The notes beneath the pieces were generated by a model. That model made no database searches. It was not told the DNA's origin and saw only the letters and a list, made by a program, of their open reading frames with translations. Below are positions 10,571 through 21,362 of a stretch of DNA of 64,000 bases, piece after piece; the stretch's first letter is position 1; every line of letters begins with the position of its first letter. The stretch covers positions 62,001-126,000 of the forward strand of contig JASBNA010000020.1 of NCBI GenBank assembly GCA_038087015.1, read 5' to 3'. The stretch comes from Cerrena zonata. Taxonomy: Eukaryota; Basidiomycota; Agaricomycetes; Polyporales; Cerrenaceae. The position numbers and the translations under genes are program-made.

Positions 10571-11329
10571 GAGGTTAAGCATGTTTCAAAGGCTGTTGTC
10601 TGTATTTTATCTATGGTATAAGGATATGGATCTTTTGCTTGTAGAAGCATATATCCATTATTAAGTAAGAGGGAGGTATGTGGTGGAGGTTTGTCATCTT
10701 CAAACTCTGGAAAGATAGATTTAAGAAGGTAGTTGGAATATCATAAATCATTGGGCACAGTTCTCTTTGCTGAATGGTCAAACTGCACATCTAAGTCAGA
10801 CCCAATTATCCTATTAAGTCTACCTTTCAAAAATCAGACTTTACTAACTAGTCTACTAACTGTGGCTAAATTCACTGTAGATTAATCTCAGAATTAATCT
10901 AAGTTAGAGTAAGCTTGGCAATTTAAGTCAGGGATGATTAAATTATCTGCTATTTTTACTGCTAAGTTTAGTTACATTCAATTGAACTAGAAGATATCAG
11001 AATTTTACACTAAGTCACTGCTTTAACTAGTTTGTATTAGAAAAATAGCAATCTAGCCTGAGAGAACAAGAATTATATAGATTATAGTAGTATATCAATA
11101 AAGAAGTTGAAATAGGAACTGCAAGAGAAGAGCTATCACAGATAAGTGGCTACAGGAAGAAAGAGCATAGGATGATGTTTATAGTCTTATAGACTGAGGA
11201 GAGAATAATTTTAAAAGATTAGTCTTTGAATATATTTATATTGACTTTCTAAGTTAAATAAATTTTAATATTGAGGTAGTCAAAAAGGAATCGTGTTTTG
11301 CCAGGATTGGCCTACTCCCCAAGTCTGGT

Positions 11330-11460
11330 GAAGCTTCTCCACACCGATATTCGGATTCGTCTATGCCGACGGGCTGAGTGTGCGGATGGATCGGGTTTGG
11401 GAGGCAGAAGTAATCGTTCAAGTAGAGCGCATTACATATACTTCTCTTCGTCCATGTCGT
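11330..11460. repeat. Displaced copy of the 3' end and downstream flank of the phosphotransferase gene
   Basis: 11376-11460 aligns with 13280-13365 (GAGTGTGCGGATGGATC...CTTCGTCCATGTCGT), which covers the last codons (DDMDEEKYM) and 3' flank of the gene at 13341-15176. 11330-11372 also matches 12481-12523 (CTTCTCCACA.CGATATTCGG). The copy is fused directly to duplication copy B, so at least two rearrangements met here. It encodes no complete protein. Confidence 0.75.
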
Positions 11461-11462
11461 AT

Positions 11463-12473
11463 GTCATATCAAAGACTAGTGTTCTGTGAGTACGCTAGGA
11501 CGTTCAGACGATGAAGTTGACCTACCTTGTAAACCATCCAAATCGCGGCTCGCACTCTGGGTCATCGACATCGTTGGCCAATGCATGCACCCATGCCTCC
11601 AGTAACGCTTCAGTAGGCAAATAATTTGGAGTCTTCCTCGAGGTCTTCCTGTATACTAGGACTATAACACCTAATATCGATCCATCATCTCTAGGGCTAT
11701 AGCCAAGGTCAAGAAATGTCCCAGCCCCGATAGACTCTGAAAGTGACTGTATGTGCTCATCAACAGAATCAAACATTTCATCGTACATTGGAAGATTCAT
11801 AGCCCTCATGGCCTTCTCCTCGTTGATCCGGTCTTGAGCCTTGGAATCAGCCACGCTGGCGGCTCCAACGGCAATAGGATCCTCTACACCACGGTCTGTA
11901 TGGTATTGATCGGCCGTATCCTTCGCTGCGGCTGCTTTCGCCTTGACTTCTTTGACTATTCTGAGATGAGCGAAGGAAAAGGAATAGCCAAAGATGTCAT
12001 TTTTCCTCTTTTCAATTGGATATCGCTCAAGTAATGATTGATAGCCTGCATGAGAATATTTCTCCCAGAAGTCCGAGTTCAAGGACTTGGTCTCAGTGCT
12101 GGTCATGACGTGACCTGTTATGATATGGTCAGTCTTCGAAATTCAACCAGGAAGTATCTCGTACTTTGTATGAATGAGTGTAAAATTGGGCACGATTCGC
12201 CGAGAATTGTTATGCTGGACGTTGCTGGACGACGTTATGCCAGTGTGCGATTGGAAGTATTTGAACGCTCCGGACTCAGTCATTTACATAAATCTTATGC
12301 TGACAATTGAGTTGTGACGTTATTAAACGAGTCTCATTTATGTAAATCCCATCCCCGCTCATCTCACATTCAGTAAATAACGGTCTCTTGAATTTTATGA
12401 ACAAATTGCCACCCCGAATGCATCGTATGCCTTACTATCTCCCCTGAAGAACCTCATACCATTAGTAGAATAT
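11463..12473. repeat. Segmental duplication, copy B
   Basis: Aligns with 2015-2887 and 3758-3875 in the same orientation and carries the second copy of the unknown 194-aa gene. It lacks the 870-bp stretch found in copy A. It abuts the right edge of the CpG-poor block, while copy A lies to the left of the palindrome, so the two copies bracket the transposon island. Confidence 0.8.
11522..12106 (-). CDS. Unknown 194-aa protein, copy B of a duplicated family
   Basis: Paralogue of 2074-2658 and of equal length. It shares the start (MTSTETKSLNSDFWEKYS) and end (DDPECEPRFGWFT). The middle differs more: VKAKAAAAKDTADQYHTDR here against a YDPQAATENDTADQ-type stretch in copy A. No known domain, signal peptide or membrane helix is visible. 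As in copy A, the stop overlaps a GTAGGT donor with a TAG acceptor 50 nt on, so a short terminal intron is possible. The substitutions between copies leave the frame open, which argues that both were under selection for some time. Function is unknown. Confidence 0.6.
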   Translation of the reverse strand: MTSTETKSLNSDFWEKYSHAGYQSLLERYPIEKRKNDIFGYSFSFAHLRIVKEVKAKAAAAKDTADQYHTDRGVEDPIAVGAASVADSKAQDRINEEKAMRAMNLPMYDEMFDSVDEHIQSLSESIGAGTFLDLGYSPRDDGSILGVIVLVYRKTSRKTPNYLPTEALLEAWVHALANDVDDPECEPRFGWFTR

Positions 12474-13340
12474 TCGGCGAAGCTTCTCCACATCGATATT
12501 CGGATCCGTTTGCACCGACATGCCAAATAGCGAAGACATAGTGGCAAAGCTTTGTACAACGACCCGGATATCGAATAAAATGTGGTAGCGAGCAGCCTCA
12601 AGAGCTATGCTCCTTCAGCTACTCGAGAGGGCGAGATGACGCGCGATCTAGCAGCTGAAGAACCCAATATCGATTGCGTGATCACACATCCCGCGAGAGC
12701 GAAGGAGGTGTCGATAACATCTTGTTCCGGACGAGCTTTGAGTCTATTCATGGAAATAAAGTGGGACTCTCCTTGGCACGCCTAAGAGAAAAAGGATCAG
12801 GGCAATCGGAAATCTGACAGAATAGTCGAGGACTCGCTTCGTCATTCTGTACTCGATCGCCAACAGGCACTGGCCATCAAGGGGGTGGAAGGGGGTCATC
12901 AGGTATGGTGATCCTCACCTTTCCCAAAGCAATCAGGTTTGCAACTACTAGGCTCGAAGAGGCCTTTTCGACATCGACACCTCAAAACCTCCGATTCTCC
13001 ACCTTTTTTTGCTGTGTATCTTGGTAATGGCTACTTGATCAGCACGTGGAGAATTGCTATGATATGTGCAATGCTGCGTTGCAGGGATCTTCAGGGTAAG
13101 ACAAGAGTGCCATTCTATCTTTGTTTCTCTTTGAGACTGAGATTGTAAGGCAGACTTCCGCCAGCGATTCGACATCAATGAGTAGTGGATTGTTGAGCAG
13201 TGCAAGTGTTTAAAGCGTCAGTTCTAGTACGCGAGGAAGTTGCGGTAACATCTGGTAACATTCGACTGATGATGAGTGAGAGCTGAGTGTGCGGATGGAT
13301 CAGGTTTGGGAGGCAGAAGTAACTGTTCAAGTAGAACTCA
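12474..13340. other. Non-coding sequence between duplication B and the phosphotransferase gene
   Basis: Contains the repeat match at 12481-12523 and otherwise short unsupported frames. No gene, RNA gene or clear element is seen. The right end is the 3' flank of the next gene. Confidence 0.4.
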
Positions 13341-15176
13341 TTACATATACTTCTCTTCGTCCATGTCGTCCCAGGGCCAGTTATTCATGATCTCTACCCG
13401 TTCCTCCTCCGACTCGGCATCTGCCAACCCCTCCTCCTTCCTCGCCTTGAAGAACGCCACGACATCCTCGTAGTTCTCAGTCGACACCCAACCCTCCTCC
13501 CCAAGGCCGATCATGTTCCGTATCGTCTCAAAAAGCATGTCTGCTTCTTCCTGTACTTTATTCAGCTTCCTCGTCTCGCGTATTTCCTCAGCGTCGAACT
13601 CGATTGGACACCGCACATCTCCCCCCGTAAGTGCATTCCACCTCTCCGTTGCTTGTATTAGCGCAAGCTTCAGCTCAAAGGTCTCGCCCTCCCACGGGCT
13701 ACTAGTGTGTGTGAAGAGACGGCCGCGGAGCGCGTACATGGGGTCCATAAAGGCAGCGTAGTGGAGCTTGTTGCACTCCTCCATACTTTTGACATAGTGA
13801 TAATGGACGAGGCGGTCACGGTAGAACACCTCTGCTCTGGTTCGCTTGGTTTCATCCAATTCATCGAAATCCTCTGGTAGCGACGGTAGCGTCATAGATT
13901 GCGAGACGGGATCATTGTAGTTCTGCAGGCGCTGGGGGACACCGGCAAGGAGAAACATGGGCAGGATGGAGGCGTGTTGCCAGTCGAGTAAGCTGACGAC
14001 TTGGCAACCAGAGTCGGGCGACCTCGATACAATGATATTGCTTGGCTGGAGGTCTGGATGGCGGATGCAAAACCGACTGAGAGCGGGGTCCCTAGGGACG
14101 AGTGACGACGCAATGAGCAGATAAAGGTTCAAGTTCTTGATATGGGCCGACGGTAACTATTCCTAGTACTAATAAGCAGCCCTCCTATCACGCCGGAATG
14201 GCAGGAGCGGTTGATCAAATTTCTCCAGGTAAGCAAGTTCCTTGCGGGCTCCTGCTACAAGAGCTGCTTCGGCACTTAAGTCTATAGTTATGAATTGGTT
14301 TAGAGGTAAAATAATGAACAAGCAGAAGAAACTGTACAGGGTCCCCGATTCACGTTGCGCTTTGACCTTCTCCCGTACCAGAGGGGCAGCCTTGTATCTG
14401 GACCGACGCAGAAACGCTCATCCTCCAGCGGTATGCCCAGCCCCGAGGCAACCTTTTCTAGGTCTTTGGTAAAGTATAAGCTCCCACCAGCGGGGAATGA
14501 CAATGACATCATAACTGACTCAAGTTGAGTGAGCTGGTGGACGACGGAGATGACTTCCTGATCGCTAAGGCTAGGCCAGACGTCCCTGAGGTTGGAGCCT
14601 TGAATATACTGCATGAAGATATACTCAGTTCCAGCGGAGTTTTCTGAGTCGGGAGAGTATCCGTATATCTTGGGTACAGGTATCCCAGAGGAACGCAGAA
14701 ACTCTAGAGTAGCAACTTCGCTGGCAACAGCATAGAATTTAGGGACAGTGACGGGGTACGGAATCCGGGCGACCATTTGGAAGTTGTCCTGTAGGGTGAT
14801 AAGGAAGGTACGGTTAAACCCGCCCTCGGCGAGCTTCGACACGTTGACGACATCATCAGGACTTTGATTAACGGACTCCGCTGCAAGTCGACATAGCCCG
14901 TCGACGTTGAAGGCGAGCCTCCGCTCTTTGTGGCGAAGAGCATCGTTAAAGCTAAATAAGTTATATTACGGGCTAGAAATGTATGCTATAGAACAATATG
15001 CATAAGACTTACACCCAATTTCCTGACGTGTATTCAAATAGGTCTTTATGAGAATCCGTCGTAATAGAGAAGGCACGACGTGACACAAAACGTGTGGTGG
15101 TGGAGCTCGAGAAGGAAGAGCACAGTGAGACCGGAGCTTTTAGCACATTGAAGACGAGCCTCACTCCCCTAAGCAT
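13341..15176 (-). pseudogene. AIM9: AIM9-like mitochondrial phosphotransferase (APH fold), interrupted by three TAG codons
   Basis: Aminoglycoside-phosphotransferase-fold kinase-like protein of the fungal AIM9 group. Three exons fit: 15176-15013, 14951-14338 and 14281-13341 (573 codons). The N-terminus (MLRGVRLVFNVLKAP... rich in R and S) looks like a mitochondrial presequence. Then come the ATP-binding part (EGGFNRTFLI, ARIPYPV, SEVATLEFL), the catalytic loop RHPDLQPSNII and LLDWQHASILPMF with the metal-binding aspartate. In exon 3, codons at 14169-14171, 14163-14165 and 14157-14159 are all TAG, within YxYxExLPSAHIKN, where the family as I recall has lysine or glutamine. Everything before and after stays in frame. 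It is probably a pseudogene, though the rest is remarkably intact. It has a 3' fragment copy at 11376-11460. Confidence 0.8.
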
Positions 15177-15947
15177 GCCAATGTACGTCGAGGTGAGGTG
15201 GTAAGGCAACCGCCGTCTTAAAGTTACTTATCTTACAGTTGCTGTAAAAGAGAGAGGCGGCACGCGGGCCGGGCCGACGACATTGAAGTTGCTGTCACAC
15301 GTCGCTCACCTGGCCTCAGGCCTCAGTAACTATAAAAATAAAGTAGAATCATCTTCGTCGGAACCACGATGGAAACTCCACAAACGACACTCATCCGACG
15401 ACTCCGAGTAGACCACTTGTGCACACTTATCGTTAAGAGTACAGGCCACTCTGCGACTTAAGTCAGATTAAACCTCTTCAATACCGTAACTAATCCCCGC
15501 GAGGTAGCCAGGTTTCATTATGGCTCAGGCTGCAGTCATTCGACAGAGTCTGTCATAGCCTAAACATTCAAGCAGTGCTACGGAAGATGCATGTCGTAGG
15601 TGTGAGTATAGCTTTATATATCATATCCATGTTCCGATTATTGATATTATTGATTTGCGATTCGAAAGGTTGACCCCTTCGATGACCATCAACGTTTGTG
15701 TTCTTTGGCATCACTACTGTTAGATATCCATTAAGGCGTACTTGCCGTAAGTACTGCTCGGTACTCGATGTTCAGCATTGCAACTTCGGCATATAGTAGC
15801 AAAAAGTCGGTACCGATAAAGGGCCGAGCAGGTGTCTAAATCTATTAATGTTGACTAGCTCAATTTCACCGATATCGATAAGCTCCCGACTCGTTATATC
15901 AGCACAACTGCCGCACAATGTCTGTTACTCACCACCTCCATCTCTCA
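15177..15947. other. Divergent intergenic region between phosphotransferase and SDR1
   Basis: Shared upstream region of a minus-strand and a plus-strand gene. It holds AT-rich TATA-like stretches (for example ACTATAAAAATAA near 15330) and the sequence GACTCCGAG near 15397. No further gene is seen. Confidence 0.4.
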
Positions 15948-16889
15948 ATGACCGAATCATACACTTGGCTTATTACTGGGTATGTTTCATGGTTTTGGAG
16001 TCACCAGAAACTAACAAGTTCTCTCTAGAACCTCACGCGGACTTGGACTAGAGATAGTCCGCCAGTTACTGCAGTCCCCCACCAACACAGTCATTGCAGC
16101 ATGTAGAGCTCCGGAGAAGGCGTCATCGTTGCAGTCACTCAAGAACGATGCAAAAGGGTTTCTGCATGTCCTTGAGATGGACACTTCTAATGAGGAATCC
16201 ATTGAAGCATCTGCTACACGCCTAAAGGACATCCTAGGTGTTAAAGGGGGTGTTGATTATCTTATCAATAACGCCGGCCTCGTGAGTAGTTTCCAAATGC
16301 AGATTCTGCCCTCAAGTTCAAAGTTCTACACCTATAGTTAGAAGGAGGTCATTCCGTAACGGCTTTCAACTTCTCAGCTTCGTCCTTACGAAGAGAACTG
16401 GAGACCAATGTAGTTGGACATGCCATCGTGGCCAAGACATACTTACCTTTCGTAGAGAAGGGGAAACGGAAGATCATTGTGAATATGACCAGCGGACTGG
16501 CGAGCATCGGCTCCGATTCCGGGGCTACGTATGCGACTTACAGTCTTAGCAAGACCGCTCTCAACATGCTGGTATGTACGATTCCCTTCCATTCAGTCGC
16601 CTCATTTAATTTTCATTCCGCTCTACATTTAGACTACTAAGCAGGCAAAGGCGAGACCAGACTTTATATGTTTTTGCGTCGATCCTGGTTGGGTCAAGAC
16701 AGGTATATATACCTCATATTTCTAACATAAATCATCGCTAAACAACATATTTTAACAGATATGGGAGGTAAAGATGCACTCTTAGAACCACACGAGAGTG
16801 TATCACATATTCTCAAGCTTGTCACCAACGCCACGTCGGAAAGTTCTGGCCAGTTTCTCCGATATGACGGGAAAGTCTTGCCTTGGTAG
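15948..16889 (+). CDS. Short-chain dehydrogenase/reductase, sniffer/C-factor-like (SDR copy 1)
   Basis: NAD(P)-dependent oxidoreductase with a Rossmann fold; substrate unknown. Exons 15948-15979, 16029-16281, 16338-16571, 16633-16702 and 16759-16889 give 239 aa. The cofactor loop TGTSRGLG is split by intron 1 after its TG. It is followed by IAACRAPEK, where the arginine after the second strand favours NADP. Then come YLINNAG and the catalytic serine region NMTSG. The active site is Y and K in TYSLSK, and the C-terminus is PGWVKTDMGG. All elements of an active classical SDR are present. The same four intron positions recur in every SDR copy in this window. The closest relative by position and sequence is copy 2. 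Confidence 0.88.
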
Positions 16890-17430
16890 ACACTCCGAGT
16901 ATACCTCCCATCTAAATGTGATTACTGTAGCTCAATCCGACGTACCAGCCAGCGGGATCATTCCCAGCGTGATGAGAAAATGTTTCTGACCGTTTTCAAT
17001 TCTCCCCCTATTAGACTCAATTGCTCCTTGCTAATCGTTCAGGTGAATCGGAGTCGTTAGTGGGCGCGGTGACTTCATGGGAAACACTTGTCGCAGACCC
17101 ACCAGCACCGCTACCAGCAAGATTCGCATGGCCTCTTGAGATATGTCTATGGTAGCCTGACATGGTCCAAGTGTAAGTTCATGTTCTCACGGAACCTATT
17201 TGTGTTCTATTCATATTTAATCGGGATTCTAGGCACATATGGTAGACCACGGATTGCGAAGATCTACGTCGATCAAAATACATCCTACACAAATCTCTCT
17301 TCCGATCTGTTGTTTTCTAACACACGCAGCCGAACCGTTTCCCATGCTCAGTGGATGAACATTGTTACGATTCACATAGTATAAAGACGAGAGATCTCAC
17401 AATTTTATTTGTTTGAATGCTCTATTCACC
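16890..17430. other. Intergenic region between SDR1 and SDR2
   Basis: No supported gene. Frames at 16798-16989 and 17088-17384 lack family signatures; the first overlaps the last exon of SDR1 in another frame. Confidence 0.4.
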
Positions 17431-18364
17431 ATGCTTGCCACATACACCTGGCTCATCACAGGGTATGCCGTTCTGCATTTCAACTGGATTAGAAATTTAT
17501 TAAAATATGCAACCGAGCAGATGCAACCGAGGTTTGGGGCTTGAAATGGTTACCCAACTCGTCCGATCACCAGCAAACATTGTAGTCGCAACATGCAGAA
17601 ATCCTGACAGCGCTCTTGCCCTCCAGGAGCTACGCAACGAGTTTTCTGGAAGACTACATGTTATTCAATTAGAGGTTACAGACTCGGAATCGATCGAACG
17701 ATGCGTGTTGGAGACTGAGAAAGCTCTAGGTGGCCGTGGTCTAGATTATCTACTAAACAACGCGGGCGTCGTGAGTCTATAACACTCTCAGAGAGTAACA
17801 CGTATGCTTATAGACTTACTATTAGTCGGAGCAGCGGGACACTGCTTTTACATTCGATTCTAAAGGTTTTATGAGCACATTTCATGCAAATGTTCTCGGA
17901 CCATCCTTAGTTTCAAGGGCTTTTTTGCCTGTGCTCGAAAAAGGAAACAGGAAGGTCATCATGAACATGTCCAGCCAGCTCGGTAGCAAGGCATGGAAAT
18001 TCGGTGCACCATATGCTACTTATGCTGCTTGCAAGTCCGCTTTGAACATGCTAGTACGTAGTACTTACCTCTTCAGAAATTCAAAACTATTGACCAAGGA
18101 AAAATCACAGACTACGAAACAAGCTTTCGAAAGACCCGACCTCATTGTCTTCTGTATGTGCCCCGGGTGGTGCAAGACAGGTAAGAAATACATACCAACC
18201 TCATTGAAATGGTTGTTCAGCAGACTGTACTAGATATGGGTGGAGACGACGCTCCTCTAGACCCTAAAGTAACAATGGAGGGTCTGCTGAAATTCATCTC
18301 GTCTGCCACTTCGGAACATTCTGGACGGTACTGGAGATGGAATGGGGAGGAGATTGAGTGGTAG
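17431..18364 (+). CDS. Short-chain dehydrogenase/reductase (SDR copy 2)
   Basis: Tandem neighbour of SDR copy 1 on the same strand. Exons 17431-17462, 17521-17770, 17826-18053, 18111-18180 and 18234-18364 give 236 aa. Cofactor motif TGCNRGLG is again split by intron 1. The next block, VVATCRNPDS, has the arginine expected for NADP. The structural motif LLNNAG, the serine motif MNMSSQLG and the Y/K pair in TYAACK are intact, and the end reads WCKTDMGGDDAPLDP through to a final tryptophan. Intron lengths and phases match the other copies. The physiological substrate cannot be read from the sequence; sniffer-like carbonyl reductases are the nearest well-studied group. Confidence 0.88.
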
Positions 18365-18969
18365 AAGTGGGTGACCGTCATGTACTACCTCGAGATCTTG
18401 CACCTCTGAACAGGATTGAGTAATGCTTATAGCATAGAATTGGAGTGTACTCATGTTATTGCTGTATACAACGGCCTATAGATTGTGGGTAAATCTGATA
18501 AAGCTATTTAACTAAATTAATATTGATGCTATATGGATCTTAGATTCCAGCGCTTTCGACAATATTACCTTCTTTCCTTGACATTGACCGTGTTTTGGCA
18601 TGATCTCAACCATTCAATTGAGATGCTCTATTAAAGAGTATGAACAGGTGTGTTGACATCTTTGTCCTAGAGCAGAGGCCTTGTCATTTTTACGAGCAAA
18701 TTATAGATTGTTTGAAGGTGGCTCTTGTAAGAATGCCCCAATGATTCTCAGTGCTTCGTCCGTCGGACGGGCCATCTAGCTTAGACGCGAGTAGGCTTTA
18801 CCGAACAGGCCTCGGCTTGTCGCAATGATGTAAACGGCTAAGGTATGAGGTTCTTAGAGTATATAGAGGGTCAGGTTTTCGCCTTGTACCTTCATCCCGT
18901 ACGTCCGACGACTGGGTCTAACTCTAAATCATTCTCGTCAACCACCACTCTTTTAGACTTAGCTATACG
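18365..18969. other. Intergenic region upstream of GH13 enzyme 1
   Basis: Promoter-containing spacer. No gene is seen. A TATA-like box lies near 18859. Confidence 0.4.
18859..18866 (+). promoter_or_regulatory. TATA-like box of GH13 enzyme 1
   Basis: GTATATAG lies about 105 bp before the ATG at 18970, a plausible core promoter distance allowing for a short leader. Assigned by position only. Confidence 0.4.
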
Positions 18970-20825
18970 ATGAAGTACGGACTACCCGTCACTCTTTCCA
19001 CTCTTTTGTTACCGGCCGTCTTTGCGGCAACTGCAGAACAATGGAGAACCAGAAGTATCTACCAGTGAGTCATAACTCCTGCAGCGGACGTTCGATGTTG
19101 ATGTATCATGCCTCCAACAGACTAATCACCGATCGCTTTGCTTTGCCCGCTGGTGCCAACCGCAATGCCTGCAACGTAGAAGACCGTACGTGGTGTGGAG
19201 GAACCTGGTCAACGTATGTCCGAACTGTGTTCCAGCGCGAGTGTTAGCTCTTAACAACCACATCCAGGATCCGGGAAAATCTAGATTATATTCAGAACGC
19301 TGGTTTCACAGCTAGTGAGTGCTACATATACTCAATCGCTCTTTCGATCTCAACAATACATTACAACAGTTTGGATATCTCCTATCAATCAGAATCACGA
19401 GGGCGAGCGTCCCTACTGGGGAGATGCATACCATGGTTACTGGATAGCTGACGCTACGCAACTGAACGCAAGATTCGGTACTGAAGATGAATTGAAGGCG
19501 TTGATTTCTGAAGTTCACAATAGGAACATGTAGGATATTCTGTTTGTTTCTTTTCGAAATTGCGCTAACCTTCTAAAAGGTATATCATGATCGACGTTGT
19601 GGTCAATAACGTAATGGCAACTTCAACGACTCCGGACTACTCTAAGTACATGTTCAAGGACCCTTCATTGTATCATCCCTACTGCCCCATCCAGTGGGGT
19701 AACCCCGAGTCGGAGCAGAACTGCTGGATGGGTGATGACAAAGTACCCTTACCTGACCTCGACACCAATAATCCCACTGTCATTGCGACCTATAAGACCT
19801 GGATCAAAGACCTCGTCTCAAAGTACAATATCGATGGACTTCGCATCGACGCTGCGAAGCACGTCCAAGCTAGTTTCTGGCCAGAATTTTGCGCTAGTGC
19901 TGGTGTCTTTTGTATGGGAGAAGTCTTCTCTTCCGACGTCGGAGGCGCTGCTCAATATCAAGGACCTCTGGACTCTGTTCTGAACTTCCCCATGCAAAAT
20001 GCTCTTGTGAGGGCTTTCTCATCATCTGGCGAGAAGAACATTGGCGCGATTCCTAGTGTCTTGGACGAAAGCAAACAGAAATTCCGCGATATCACTGTTC
20101 TAGGAAACTTCCTTGAGAATCAGGATATGGGACGATGGGCTAGCTTCTCTTCCGATATGCAGACCACTCAGTATGCTCCATTATATCGGGCGTTTATTTT
20201 TATTTTGCTAATATTCTATTCCAGCAACGCTATGACCTTCAACTTCATGTCGGATGGTATTCCAGTTGTCTACTACGGTCAAGAGCAAGGCTTTGCTAGT
20301 GCATCCGATCCTGTGAGTATCTAATAATTGTTTAGGGATGATCGTTTATATTTTTACACTACCTCGATAGTACAACCGCGAGCCGCTTTGGCCCTCGGGA
20401 TATGCACTCACCTACACCTACAATATAACGTCGCAACTAAACCAACTTCGTAACCATCTCATCCGTAATAGCGATTGGTTGTCTTCCTCTGTGCAAGTCC
20501 TTACTACGAATGAGATTGGGATTGCTATCAAGAAGGGTAACGCTATTTCCGTTATGACCAACATTGGTTCTTCGGTGAGTACACAGACTGATCGTTTCTA
20601 TGTGTCTTTCTCTAATAAGCTTGGAAGCCTCGGAATGACGTTCGGGTTACCGTCCAGTCGCCGTTCAGTTCATCTACAACCCTAACGAACATTTTCACCT
20701 GCGAAGAATTCACCGTTAACTCTGGAGCGTCCTTCGATATAACGTACGGCAATGGAGGTCAACCAGCCGTTCTAGTCCCGAGAGATTCACTCTCTGGATC
20801 AGGATTGTGCTCTGCCTCAATCTAG
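18970..20825 (+). CDS. Secreted GH13 amylase-family enzyme 1, lacking two active-site histidines
   Basis: Glycoside hydrolase family 13 enzyme related to Taka-amylase. Eight exons (18970-19064, 19121-19213, 19268-19314, 19370-19529, 19580-20170, 20225-20312, 20371-20574, 20628-20825) give 491 aa. A hydrophobic signal peptide ends near AVFAATA. The catalytic triad is present: Asp in GLRIDAAKHV, Glu in MGEVF and Asp in FLENQD. Two normally invariant histidines are changed: region I reads DVVVNN (usually NH) and region IV reads ENQD (usually ENHD). The same kind of loss is, as I recall, reported for fungal Agt-type alpha-glucanotransferases, so transferase action on alpha-glucan is more likely than starch hydrolysis. 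The protein ends after the C-terminal beta domain with no stalk. The next gene is a tandem paralogue. Confidence 0.88.
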
Positions 20826-21362
20826 GACCATATGCTTCAATCACTTGTACTTCGTGGACAGGAGGCTTGTGGTCTGATGTAATTAACACCTTTATAATCA
20901 GATTTAAATATTATAATTGCTCGATTACTGCTAGAACTGATATTCTACTGAACAGGAACAAGGCAGTTCGAGCCGGATGTTATGTCCCTACTTTCGCTTC
21001 CAGCTACTGCATGAGTTGCTATGTTGCTATATCTTTACCAAAGGAAGAAGGAATGCCATGTGGCAGAAGGACGAGCCGGAAACGCGGGCATCAAAGATAC
21101 TGCCGCTTGGGTCTCGATAATAATGTGGCGGATCGACATCATAGATGTGCCTGGCGTCCAGTGATCCAACGAAAGACTGGCATATGGGCTTTGCATACTA
21201 TGCGAAGGCTTGTGGAGATACATAAGGAAGGGATGTATGTGTTTTCTTTCCCCCCTCAACTACTATTCAGTCGTCTCTCGTACAGGACATCCTGGTCCTA
21301 CTTTCCTTACTTTCGGATTCCTGTAAATCCTGTCATTCTTTTCAGCCACACTCTTTATAACA
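20826..21362. other. Intergenic region between the two GH13 genes
   Basis: A long frame (20807-21430) runs through here but overlaps both neighbours in the wrong frame and has no family signature. I take the stretch as 3' flank plus promoter. Confidence 0.4.

Larger units (their letters stand above)
5200..11285. other. AT-rich, CpG-poor block of decayed transposon DNA
   Basis: This stretch differs sharply from its surroundings. CG dinucleotides are rare, TG and CA are common, and AT content is high. It has no intact genes; the open frames in it are short and lack family signatures. It contains a fold-back element (5289-6779), a purine-rich run, small tandem repeats, a hairpin and a broken transposon frame (9951-10570). 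The pattern fits long-term CpG methylation followed by C-to-T change in silenced repeats, which is known in mushrooms; a RIP-like process would look similar. Apart from the items listed separately, I see nothing in 6780-9950 or 10571-11285. Confidence 0.75.

Noticed and set aside
14157..14171. Genetic-code reassignment of TAG to glutamine
   Set aside because: Other genes here (SDR1, SDR2, both GH13 enzymes, condensin, the RING gene) end at TAG exactly where their families end.
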